Assembly (NCBI GenBank): GCA_904420185.1
Contig: CAJFUJ010000047.1
Span: forward strand, 1 to 64,000
Reading direction: 5' to 3'
DNA length: 64,000 nt
Source of the DNA: an uncultured Butyricicoccus sp.
GTDB taxonomy: Bacteria > Bacillota > Clostridia > Oscillospirales > Butyricicoccaceae
Position numbers and translations under genes: made by a program. Shown here piece after piece: positions 18,866-26,597 of the stretch (positions are counted from its first letter, which is position 1; every line of letters begins with the position of its first letter). The notes beneath the pieces were generated by a model. It was not told the origin of the DNA. It worked only from the letters and a program-made list of their open reading frames with translations, and ran no database searches.

Positions 18866-19369
18866 ATGCAAAAGCAATTCCTAGAAGCCGGGAAGATCGT
18901 CAACACCCACGGCGTGACCGGCGAAATCAAGGTCCAGCCCTGGTGCGATGCGCCCGACGTGCTCACCGGGTTCGATACCCTGTATCTGTCGCCGGAGGAG
19001 CCGGTGCAGGTCAAGCGGGCCTATGTGCACAAAAACTGCGTCGTCATGCGCCTGGAAGGGGTGGACACCTGCGAAGCCGCCGAAGCGCTCAAAAACAAGG
19101 TGCTCTACCTCAACCGGGACGACGTCGAGCTGCCCGACGACCTGGTGTTCGTGCAGGACATTTTGGGCCTGCCGGTTTTTGACACCCGCACCGGCCAGAC
19201 GGTCGGCCACCTGCGCGACGTCCACCAGGGCGCCGGGCACGACCTGTACGTCGTCCAGCGCGACGGCAAGCCGGACGCGCTCATCCCGGCCTGCAAGCCC
19301 TTCCTCAAACGCGTGGACCTGGAACAAGGCGTCATCACCGTGGAAACCATCGAGGGCCTGATCGAATGA
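18866..19369 (+). CDS. rimM: 16S rRNA processing protein RimM
   Basis: A 167-residue protein that assists 30S maturation near the S19-binding region. EAGKIVNTHGVTGEIKV at the N-terminus and the PRC-barrel segment with GQTVGHLRDV are typical, and the length is normal. The start is fixed by AAGGAGG seven bases upstream; the frame runs eight codons further back from a GTG without a site. Its TGA overlaps the ATG of trmD (ATGA). Confidence 0.96.
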   Translation: MQKQFLEAGKIVNTHGVTGEIKVQPWCDAPDVLTGFDTLYLSPEEPVQVKRAYVHKNCVVMRLEGVDTCEAAEALKNKVLYLNRDDVELPDDLVFVQDILGLPVFDTRTGQTVGHLRDVHQGAGHDLYVVQRDGKPDALIPACKPFLKRVDLEQGVITVETIEGLIE

Positions 19370-20109
19370 GGATTGACATCATGACCCTGTTCCCGGGCAT
19401 GATCGAGCAGGTCATGGGCCAGAGCATCATCGGCCGGGCCCAGCAAAAGGGCCTGGTGCAAATCCGCCCGGTCAACATCCGCGACTACGCCCTGGACAAG
19501 CACCACAAAACCGACGACGCCCCCTATGGCGGCGGGCGCGGCATGGTCATGCTGCCCGAGCCGCTCTACCTGTGCCACCAGGCCATCACCGGCGGCGAAC
19601 ACGTCCACACCGTGCTGCTCAGCGCCCAAGGCACGCCCTTCAACCAAGAAAAAGCCCGCGAACTGCTTGCGCGCGGGCGGTTCATCCTGGTGTGCGGGCA
19701 TTACGAGGGCGTGGACCAGCGGTTCATCGACACCTGTGTGGACGAGGAGATCTCCATCGGGGATTTTGTGCTGACCGGCGGCGAGATCCCGGCCATGGCG
19801 GTAGCCGATGCGGTCTGCCGCATGGTCCCCGGCGTGCTGCCCGAGGCGACGGCCTTCCAGGAGGAGAGCCATTGGGAGGGGCTGCTCGAGCATCCGCATT
19901 ACACCCACCCGGCCGAATGGCGCGGCCAGGCGGTGCCCGAGGTGCTGCTGTCCGGCCACCACGCCAACATCACCCGCTGGCGGCGCAAAATGTCACTTGC
20001 GCGCACCCGCCGCGACCGGCCCGACCTGTTCGCGGCCTTCTCCCCCCGGGACAAGCAGGACCAAAAACTGCTCGACGAATTGCAGGCCGAAGAGGACAGC
20101 AACGCTTGA
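19366..20109 (+). CDS. trmD: tRNA (guanine-37-N1)-methyltransferase
   Basis: A 247-residue SPOUT-class enzyme that methylates G37 next to the anticodon, using S-adenosylmethionine to protect against frameshifting. MRIDIMTLFPGM, DDAPYGGGRGMVM, CGHYEGVDQR and ISIGDFVLTGGE carry the knot and cofactor-binding features. It starts inside the rimM stop codon. Ribosomal protein L19 (rplS), which follows trmD in most Firmicutes, is absent here; the next gene is a sugar kinase with its own promoter. Confidence 0.97.
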   Translation: MRIDIMTLFPGMIEQVMGQSIIGRAQQKGLVQIRPVNIRDYALDKHHKTDDAPYGGGRGMVMLPEPLYLCHQAITGGEHVHTVLLSAQGTPFNQEKARELLARGRFILVCGHYEGVDQRFIDTCVDEEISIGDFVLTGGEIPAMAVADAVCRMVPGVLPEATAFQEESHWEGLLEHPHYTHPAEWRGQAVPEVLLSGHHANITRWRRKMSLARTRRDRPDLFAAFSPRDKQDQKLLDELQAEEDSNA

Positions 20110-20198
20110 ATCTTCTTACCAAGCCGGTGATGCTGGGAAGCTGTGCTGCTCTTTACCCGTTGCTTTGAAAATCTTGCGCCCGCGCGCGCGATTTGTGG

Positions 20199-20228
20199 TT
20201 TACAAATGAAAGTAAATTGCGGTAAAAT
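20199..20228 (+). promoter_or_regulatory. Promoter of the PfkB-family kinase gene
   Basis: TTTACA (20199-20204), an 18-nt spacer and TAAAAT (20223-20228). The start codon is 39 bp downstream, and a CAGGAGG site lies between them. Confidence 0.6.
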
Positions 20229-20266
20229 AATAGGTAAAGAGAGATGCACAACAGGAGGTTCCCCCT

Positions 20267-21208
20267 ATGATTATCACCATCACGCTCAACCCTGCGCTGG
20301 ACCGCACCATGCGCATTGACCGCCCCCTGGTCCCCTGCAAACTCAACCGTGCCATCGGCAGTATGGTCGAGCCGGGCGGCAAGGGCATCAATGTTTCCTG
20401 TGCGATCAAGGCACTGGGCGGCATGAGCGTTGCGCTCGGCTTTTCGGCCGGTTCCAATGGCCGCATTTTGAAGGACGCGCTCACCTCTTCGGACATCCAC
20501 CACGACTTTGTGGACGTGCCCGGCGAAACCCGCGTCAACATCCAGGTCATTGATGCTTCCGGCGACCACACCGAGATCAACGAGCCTGGCTCCAAAATCA
20601 GCGACAGCGACTACCTGCGCTTCCTCGACCGCATGGACCACTATTTGCAGCCGGAGAACATCTTCGTTATCACTGGCTCCACCCCGCCCGAATTTTCGGT
20701 TGATAACTACATCAAAATCTGTAAAAAAATTAAGCAAGCCGGCTGCCGTCTCATCATCGACGCATCCGGCGAACTGCTGCTCGCCGCGCTCAAGCTGGAC
20801 CCGGATTTCGTCAAGCCCAACGTATACGAGCTGGCCGAAGCGACCGGCGACCCCTTCTCTACCGACCCGGAGGTGATCGTGCACAGCGCGCGCAAGCTGC
20901 TGGACATGGGCGCGCGTGCGGTATGCGTCTCCATGGCCCAGGAAGGCGCACTCTTTGTCTCCAAGGACGAGGCCGAAGCCCTCTTTGTCACCACCAACCC
21001 CAAGATTTACGATTGTGGCTCGGTCGGCACCGGCGACGCCATGGTCGGCGCCATCGCCAACTCCATGCAAAACGGCCTGAGCTTTTGCGAATTGGCCAAA
21101 TACACCGTGGCAACCGGCCGCGCCTGCGCACGCCTGGCCGGCACCGAAATGGCCACCCTCAAGCGGGTCTTTGAAGTCTACGAAACCCTGCAAGTCTACA
21201 CCGTTTGA
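20267..21208 (+). CDS. PfkB-family sugar-phosphate kinase (1-phosphofructokinase/tagatose-6-phosphate kinase type)
   Basis: A 313-residue ribokinase-fold enzyme. ITLNPALDRTMRID and GGKGINVSCAIKALGG at the N-terminus identify the FruK/LacC subgroup. GSVGTGDAMVGA near residue 250 contains the catalytic Asp and anion hole. The substrate cannot be decided from sequence: fructose-1-phosphate is the commonest in this subgroup and tagatose-6-phosphate is the alternative. No PTS component, aldolase or DeoR/FruR regulator lies beside it, so it is monocistronic with its own promoter and terminator. Confidence 0.9.
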   Translation: MIITITLNPALDRTMRIDRPLVPCKLNRAIGSMVEPGGKGINVSCAIKALGGMSVALGFSAGSNGRILKDALTSSDIHHDFVDVPGETRVNIQVIDASGDHTEINEPGSKISDSDYLRFLDRMDHYLQPENIFVITGSTPPEFSVDNYIKICKKIKQAGCRLIIDASGELLLAALKLDPDFVKPNVYELAEATGDPFSTDPEVIVHSARKLLDMGARAVCVSMAQEGALFVSKDEAEALFVTTNPKIYDCGSVGTGDAMVGAIANSMQNGLSFCELAKYTVATGRACARLAGTEMATLKRVFEVYETLQVYTV

Positions 21209-21225
21209 TTTACATCAAAACAATA

Positions 21226-21255
21226 AAAAGTCAGGTCACATGCCTGACTTTTTTT
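21226..21255 (+). terminator. Terminator of the PfkB-family gene
   Basis: A perfect 10-bp stem AAAAGTCAGG (21226-21235 with 21243-21252) with a 7-nt loop and a T run to 21255, 17 bp after the stop codon. Confidence 0.85.
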
Positions 21256-21264
21256 GCTTCAGAC

Positions 21265-21349
21265 GGGGTTCCAAGGGGACGCGTCCCCTTGGCAGGGTGC
21301 AGGGACAGCGTCCCCGCCGGGGGCGTGGGGGCAGCGCCCCCGCCTGCCG
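21265..21349. repeat. GC-rich hairpin repeat, copy 3 (reverse orientation)
   Basis: The same family as the other GC blocks, but inverted relative to them: reading the minus strand gives GGGGCGCTGCCCC and GGGGACGCTGTCCC units with TGCACCCT links. It fills the space between the convergent kinase gene and rlmH. Confidence 0.7.
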
Positions 21350-21832
21350 CTACTTATGGTACTTGCCGCCGGATGACAGGTTGAAGGCGCGGTACAGCTG
21401 TTCGAGGGCCATGACGCGGGCCAGGTGGTGCGGGAAGGTCATGCGCGACATGGACAGGCGCAGCCGGGCGGCGCGTTTCAGCCCTTCGTCCAGGCCGAAT
21501 GAACCGCCGATGAGCAGGGCCAGCCGGCTGGTGCCGGCCAGGGTCCAGCTGTCGAGGGTGCTGGCAAGCTGCTCGCTGGACAGCTCTTTGCCCTCCACGC
21601 ACAGGGCAATGACCGCCGCCCCTGCCGGGATTTTGGCCCCGATGGCGGCGGCTTCCTTTTGCAGGGCGGCCTGGATCTGCGCCGGGGAGGGCCGGTCGGG
21701 CAGGCGCTGCTCGGGCAGCTCGACGATTTCCAGCTTGCAATAGGCGGCCAGGCGTTTTTCGTATTCGCGGACTGCGTCCTTCCAAAACCGCTCGCCCAGC
21801 TTGCCCACGCAGATCAAACGGACGCCAAGCAT
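21350..21832 (-). CDS. rlmH: 23S rRNA (pseudouridine-1915-N3)-methyltransferase RlmH
   Basis: A 160-residue SPOUT methyltransferase that modifies helix 69 of 23S rRNA on assembled ribosomes. VRLICVGKLGERFWKDAV, LLIGGSFGLDEGLK and the terminal GKYHK are characteristic. The ATG at 21832 lies inside the walJ coding region, with a 19-bp overlap and no Shine-Dalgarno sequence, so its translation probably depends on coupling to walJ. The walJ-rlmH adjacency echoes the wal-region end in other Firmicutes. Confidence 0.94.
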   Translation of the reverse strand: MLGVRLICVGKLGERFWKDAVREYEKRLAAYCKLEIVELPEQRLPDRPSPAQIQAALQKEAAAIGAKIPAGAAVIALCVEGKELSSEQLASTLDSWTLAGTSRLALLIGGSFGLDEGLKRAARLRLSMSRMTFPHHLARVMALEQLYRAFNLSSGGKYHK

Positions 21833-22629
21833 GGTGTGTTCTGGGGCTGCAGGTCGAGCGGGTGCTCCATCTCGGCCTTGGGGGCCACGAAGAGCGCGCA
21901 GTCCTGCCCGGCGGCGCGCAAAGCGGCCTGGGTTTCGCGGAAGGCAGTCAAGGGGGTGTTGTTGTGCTCGCTTAGATGGGCCAGGATGAGGGTTTGGGTG
22001 CCAGCGGCGGCGAGCTCGGCGGCGCAGGCGGCGCAATCGCGGTTGGACAGGTGTCCGCGCGGGCCGGCCACCCGCTGCTTGAGCGGCCACGGATAGGGCC
22101 CGGTTTGCAGCATTTGGACGTCATGGTTGGATTCGAGCACCACGGTGCGGCGGCCCAGCAGCTGGTCCTTGACCAGATCGGGCATAAAGCCCAGGTCGGT
22201 TGCAAAGCCGAAGGACAGGCCGTCGCCCTCGACGGCAAAGCCCACGCTTTCGGCAGCGTCGTGGGGCGTCGGGAATGTGCGCACCAGCACCCGGCCTACC
22301 GCAAAGCGGTCGCCGCCCGAAAATGGGCGCAACAAAGCCGCCAGCGCCGGGATGCGGTCTGTCACGGCCGCCGCCGTCCCAAAGCTGGCATAGATGGGCG
22401 TATCGAATCGTTTGGCAAAGGTGGCCAGGCCCTTGATGTGATCGGTATGCTCGTGGGTTAGGAGCACGGCATCGAGCAGATCGGGTGTCAGGCCCACCCG
22501 CGCCAGGGCAGCGGTCAGCCGCCGGACCGACACGCCCATGTCGATCAAAATGCGCGTATTGCCGCCCACAAGCAGGCTACAATTGCCCTGCGACCCGCTG
22601 GCGATGCTATAATAGTAGGTTTGGTCCAA
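21814..22629 (-). CDS. walJ: MBL-fold hydrolase WalJ (YycJ)
   Basis: A 271-residue metallo-beta-lactamase-fold protein. It has SIASGSQGNCSLL at the N-terminus and the metal motif THEHTDH near residue 58. Further metal ligands lie in FPTPHDAAE, ATDLG and SNHD. WalJ/YycJ homologues are predicted nucleases or phosphodiesterases linked to cell-wall and replication control; the true substrate is unclear. The start codon is TTG at 22629, chosen because GGGGAG stands eight bases before it and similarity begins there. It follows murA by 61 bp and overlaps rlmH. Confidence 0.92.
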   Translation of the reverse strand: MDQTYYYSIASGSQGNCSLLVGGNTRILIDMGVSVRRLTAALARVGLTPDLLDAVLLTHEHTDHIKGLATFAKRFDTPIYASFGTAAAVTDRIPALAALLRPFSGGDRFAVGRVLVRTFPTPHDAAESVGFAVEGDGLSFGFATDLGFMPDLVKDQLLGRRTVVLESNHDVQMLQTGPYPWPLKQRVAGPRGHLSNRDCAACAAELAAAGTQTLILAHLSEHNNTPLTAFRETQAALRAAGQDCALFVAPKAEMEHPLDLQPQNTPCLASV

Positions 22630-22690
22630 GGCAATATCTCCCCTCTTGCTGCAAGCGGCCTACATCACCGCAGGTAGGGTGGATGCGCAG

Positions 22691-23992
22691 TTACTTTGCC
22701 ATTGGCATACTGCCGCCGTCCACGTCCGGGATGTCGGCCCGGTACATATCCGCGCCCAAGGCGACGAATTTTTCGACCAAATTTTCATAGCCGCGTTCGA
22801 TATTGGTGACCTGCTCGACCTGGGTGGTGCCCTTGGCGGCCAAGCCGGCGATGACCATGGCTGCGCCCGCGCGCAGGTCATAGGCGCGCACCGGGGCAGC
22901 GATCAGTTCGCGCACCCCTTCGACCACGGCGATTTTGCCGTCCACATGGATGCTCGCGCCCATGCGGGCCAGCTCCTCAGTATAGCGGTAGCGGTTATCC
23001 CACACGCCCTCGGTGATGATGCTGGTACCTTCGGCCAGGCACAAGGCGGTGGTCATTTGGGGCTGCATATCGGTTGGGAAGCCCGGATAGGGCAAGGTTT
23101 TGATGTTGGTACGGGTCAACCGGCCCATGCGGCTGACCAGGACGGCGTCGTCAAACTCGGTGATTTCCACGCCCATTTCGGCCAGTTTGCCGGTGATGCA
23201 CTCCAAGTGCTTGGGGATGACGTTCTTAATGAGCGCTTGCCCGCCGCAGGCGGCCACAGCGGCCATGAATGTGCCGGCTTCGATCTGGTCGGGGATGATG
23301 GAATAGGTGCCGCCGTGCATTTTTTCCACGCCGCGGATTTTGATTACGTCGGTGCCGGCGCCCTTGACATCGGCGCCCATGGCGTTGAGGAAGTTGGCCA
23401 AATCCACGATATGGGGCTCTTTGGCAGCGTTTTCGATGATGGTCTGGCCTTTGGCGAGCACGGCTGCGAGCATGATGTTGATGGTCGCGCCGACCGACAC
23501 CACGTCAAAATAGATATGCGCGCCGATGAGGCCCTGGGGCGCTTCGGCATGGATAAAGCCGCCTTCCCGGATGGACACCTTGGCGCCCAGTGCTTCAAAG
23601 CCCTTGACGTGCTGGTCAATGGGCCGGATGCCGCCAAAGTTGCAGCCGCCCGGCATAGCGACTTCTGCATGGTGATATTTTCCAAGAAGCGCGCCAATTA
23701 AGTAATAAGACGCGCGGATTTTCCGCATCAGTTCGTAAGGGACCTTGGCGTCCTGGACATACTCGCCGTCCAGTTCGACCGTTGTGGCGTTGATCAGCCG
23801 CACCGAAACCCCCAATTCGCGCAAGATCTCCAGCTGCATGGTCACGTCGTTGATCTGCGGAACATTTTCGATGCGGCACACGCCGTCGGCCAACAAAACC
23901 GCCGGGATGATGGCAACCGCCGCGTTTTTGGCGCCGCTGATTGTAACTTCTCCGTTCAGGCGCTTACCGCCGTTAATGACATACTTGGTCAA
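22691..23992 (-). CDS. murA: UDP-N-acetylglucosamine 1-carboxyvinyltransferase
   Basis: A 433-residue cytoplasmic enzyme that makes the first committed step of peptidoglycan synthesis, transferring enolpyruvate from PEP to UDP-GlcNAc. The N-terminal NGGKRLNGEVTISGAKNAA is diagnostic. The catalytic Cys loop reads MPGGCNFGGIRPIDQH, so the fosfomycin-targeted cysteine is present; the loop looks one residue longer than the commoner GGC-x-x-G-x-RP spacing. The start is TTG at 23992 with AAGGAG upstream. It sits between walI and walJ, where many Firmicutes have no gene or htrA. Confidence 0.96.
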   Translation of the reverse strand: MTKYVINGGKRLNGEVTISGAKNAAVAIIPAVLLADGVCRIENVPQINDVTMQLEILRELGVSVRLINATTVELDGEYVQDAKVPYELMRKIRASYYLIGALLGKYHHAEVAMPGGCNFGGIRPIDQHVKGFEALGAKVSIREGGFIHAEAPQGLIGAHIYFDVVSVGATINIMLAAVLAKGQTIIENAAKEPHIVDLANFLNAMGADVKGAGTDVIKIRGVEKMHGGTYSIIPDQIEAGTFMAAVAACGGQALIKNVIPKHLECITGKLAEMGVEITEFDDAVLVSRMGRLTRTNIKTLPYPGFPTDMQPQMTTALCLAEGTSIITEGVWDNRYRYTEELARMGASIHVDGKIAVVEGVRELIAAPVRAYDLRAGAAMVIAGLAAKGTTQVEQVTNIERGYENLVEKFVALGADMYRADIPDVDGGSMPMAK

Positions 23993-24384
23993 TGTAACCG
24001 TCTCCTTAATATGCTAAAAAGCGGGGTTTTCCATTCTGCATCCTTTGGAAAAATGGCTGCGAAGAAAACCGCTTGATATAATCATTATAACAAAGCCGCG
24101 CCTGCATGTTCCAGCGGCACAGGCTAATACTTCAGATATTTTACCACAATCCACCGTGAAAAGTAAAGCCTTTTCCCAATTTTGTACCCACATTTCGGGC
24201 TAAAATCCGGGCTAAAAATTCACCGGCCGCCGTTTGATGTAAATTTTCCCATTCTTCGTAAGGGCTTATCCCTTTACAGCCCTGGCTGGTTTTTTTGTCC
24301 CGCCCGGATGACTGGCCAAGGCCTTGCCAGGCTGTGTTTTCCGCCCGCTGCCTCCCTCTCAGCTTTCCCTTTCCCGGCAAATTT
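23993..24384. promoter_or_regulatory. murA upstream region, otherwise empty
   Basis: Between walI and murA there is no supported gene. On the minus strand a perfect TATAAT (24089-24084) stands about 90 bp before the murA start, but no good -35 accompanies it. The remaining bases are relatively AT-rich and contain no recognisable RNA element. Confidence 0.4.
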
Positions 24385-24418
24385 AAAACCGGCATGGGTG
24401 CACCCATGCCGGTTTTTT
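24385..24418 (-). terminator. Terminator of the wal operon
   Basis: A perfect 32-bp palindrome (24385-24416), AAAACCGGCATGGGTG and its complement, has T tracts on both sides. It lies 11 bp after the walI stop. Confidence 0.88.
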
Positions 24419-24428
24419 CATGCGGGGT

Positions 24429-25247
24429 TTATTCTTCTTCTGCTGCTGTGATTTCATTTTTGATCGGGTCTGCGTAGTATACGCCGGTGTCTGCCGTAAT
24501 TTTCCACACAGGGCTGAGTTGGAACTGGTTCCCCGCCGTGTTGCCCAGCAGCAGCCCAGGTTCCATGTCCACCACCTGGGATGCCAATCCTTGCCGTGCA
24601 AATTGCAGCAGCGCATCCACAGGGTTATAGGTGGCATACAGGTCGCTGCGGGTGGCGTAGGGTGTGTCAAAGGTCCAAAGCCCTTCGATGCGCACCGCCT
24701 CTTCGGAAAAGGTCACGGTCAGCGCCCGGTTGAACACCGCATAGCCCGCGGTTTTGAAGTGGGCGCGCGCCGTCCAGACGTGGGTTTCCCAATCGGCGCC
24801 CGCCGTCTGGATGCCCGCGTCTTGCAGCAGCGCGGCCGCCTGCGCGCGCACCTCGTCTGCGGTCGGGCGGACGTATCCTGCCGGCTGCAGCACAGCTTCC
24901 AGCGTGCCGTCCTCGCTCCACACCACCGTCCCAACCGGGCTGGTGAACCGCGAACCGGCCTCCTCTTCGCTGCGCTCGGCCTCGCCGCCGAGCAGCGCAG
25001 TAGCGACCGCTGCTTCATCGGCCCGGTTGCGGTCGATGTTCAGTTGCGGCATGAGCGCCTCGTCGGGCAGCGACATGGTTTCGTCCAGGGTCAGGCCGTA
25101 CCCGGCCAGCACGGTATCCAGCTGCGCGCGGGTTGTTTGCGCCTGCTGGTAGGCCGAAAAGGCTTTCACGCCCAGCATACAGCCCAAAAAGCCGTCCACC
25201 AGCAGCAGCAGCACGATCAAGATGGATTTTACCCGGCTCCACTGCAT
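24429..25247 (-). CDS. walI: WalRK regulatory protein WalI (YycI)
   Basis: A 272-residue protein with a short cytoplasmic N-terminus, a membrane anchor near residues 8-26 (ILIVLLLLVDGFLGCMLG) and a large extracytoplasmic part containing YPDPI-like repeats such as YYADPIKN. In Bacillus, YycH and YycI form a complex with the WalK kinase and adjust its activity. Identification rests on position directly after walH and on the anchor-plus-ectodomain layout more than on single motifs. AAGGAGG precedes the ATG. Confidence 0.85.
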   Translation of the reverse strand: MQWSRVKSILIVLLLLVDGFLGCMLGVKAFSAYQQAQTTRAQLDTVLAGYGLTLDETMSLPDEALMPQLNIDRNRADEAAVATALLGGEAERSEEEAGSRFTSPVGTVVWSEDGTLEAVLQPAGYVRPTADEVRAQAAALLQDAGIQTAGADWETHVWTARAHFKTAGYAVFNRALTVTFSEEAVRIEGLWTFDTPYATRSDLYATYNPVDALLQFARQGLASQVVDMEPGLLLGNTAGNQFQLSPVWKITADTGVYYADPIKNEITAAEEE

Positions 25248-25301
25248 CCCAGCATCCTCCTTGTTTTGCTTGCCCTGCGCGTTCTGCGCGCCTGGCTTGT
25301 T

Positions 25302-26597
25302 TTATGAGACATAGCATCGTTCGGCTGTTGCGGTGCCTTCGGCCACCCGGTAGACCACCGCCAGCCGGGCCGGGGCATCCTGGGTGGCCGGGGCGGCGGA
25401 CGCCGCCTGTGCGCTGCCCAAAAGCGCCGTCTGCACACCCGTGGACTGGAAGCTGGACAGGTGGATTTGGGCGGCCACCAGGCGGTCATCCTGGAATTCA
25501 AACCGGGCAAAGGGCGGGTCAGCCGCCACCGGGATGCCGCCGACCAGCTGGATAAAGGTCAGCACCCGCACCCCGTCGTCGCCCTCGGCCACATCGTACA
25601 GCATGGCTTGCGAGCTATCGGACACGCTGCTTTGCACGGTTTTCAGCAGCGTGTAGGCGAAGTCCACCTGCAGCCGCAGGGTGTCCTCCCGCGCGGTTTC
25701 GGCCGTGTTATACACCTGCATCCCGCCTTCGAGCGCCGACGTGCGGAACTCCACCGTACCGTCGGCCGATACGTGGAGCGTGCTGTAATTTTCCGCATAC
25801 ACCTGGGTTGCGCCCTGGTTTTCGGTGTAGCTGCGCACGTGCGGGTCATAGGCGAAGGCATCGAGCAGCAAGGTGCCCTGCAAATTGGGCGGCTGCACGG
25901 CCAGCTGTTCGGCCCGCAAGCTGCCGTCGTCGGACAAAAGCGTGTCCGGCCGCACGCCTGTCAGGCCCTCTGTCCCTGCAAACCGGCAGGCCGTTGCCGG
26001 ATAGTTTTCCATGGCGGTCTGCCAATCGTCCGGGCGGGCGGTGGTTTCGGCCATCCAATACCCCTCTGGCCCGTGCAGGTAGAGCTGGCCATCCGCGGTC
26101 AGCAGCAGGGCGTCGGCCAGCTGGGCGCTGGCCGTTTCGCCCTCCATCCAGCCGGCCAGCAGCGATACAGGCAGCGCGCCCTCGTAGCCGAAGTAGAGCA
26201 CCTCGCCTTGCAGCGCCTTGGTAAAGTCGTCTTGGGTGGATGCGGCAAAGCTGCCGCTGTTGCTGAGCGCTTGGCTCATGCTGCCGCGCAGCGCGTCGTA
26301 CAGCGTGGACACTGCGGCTGCCTGGTACTGCGCGCCCACCAGCTCGCCCTCCAACGTCACTGCCACGCGAGTGGGCTGGGCAGCCGGGTCGGCGCCGGTG
26401 CGGATTTCAAAGCCGCCCACGCCGTAGGTGAATTTTTGGTATACTTTGGAGATCAACGTGCTCGAAGGCGCGTCCGCCAAGCGCAGGTTGGTCAGCCAGG
26501 TCAAAAACGTCAGCGCCAGCATCCCCAAAAACAGGATGAGCAGCGCCAAATTCTTGAGGGCGTTTCGAATTCTTTGTTGGTCCATAGGCTCAGCCAT
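25302..26597 (-). CDS. walH: WalRK regulatory protein WalH (YycH)
   Basis: A 431-residue protein with one N-terminal membrane segment (LALLILFLGMLALTFLTWL, residues 17-35) and an extracytoplasmic remainder, as expected of YycH, which controls the WalK sensor. The first ATG at 26597 overlaps the walK stop by eight bases but has AAAGG directly against it. An ATG four codons later (26585) is an alternative start. The order walK-walH-walI matches Bacillus and Staphylococcus. Sequence similarity in this family is low, so the call relies partly on context. Confidence 0.85.
   Translation of the reverse strand: MAEPMDQQRIRNALKNLALLILFLGMLALTFLTWLTNLRLADAPSSTLISKVYQKFTYGVGGFEIRTGADPAAQPTRVAVTLEGELVGAQYQAAAVSTLYDALRGSMSQALSNSGSFAASTQDDFTKALQGEVLYFGYEGALPVSLLAGWMEGETASAQLADALLLTADGQLYLHGPEGYWMAETTARPDDWQTAMENYPATACRFAGTEGLTGVRPDTLLSDDGSLRAEQLAVQPPNLQGTLLLDAFAYDPHVRSYTENQGATQVYAENYSTLHVSADGTVEFRTSALEGGMQVYNTAETAREDTLRLQVDFAYTLLKTVQSSVSDSSQAMLYDVAEGDDGVRVLTFIQLVGGIPVAADPPFARFEFQDDRLVAAQIHLSSFQSTGVQTALLGSAQAASAAPATQDAPARLAVVYRVAEGTATAERCYVS

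Noticed and set aside
24141..24407. An 88-residue minus-strand frame between walI and murA
   Set aside because: It overlaps the wal terminator, has no ribosome-binding site and no recognisable protein features, and lies in a base composition unlike the neighbouring genes.
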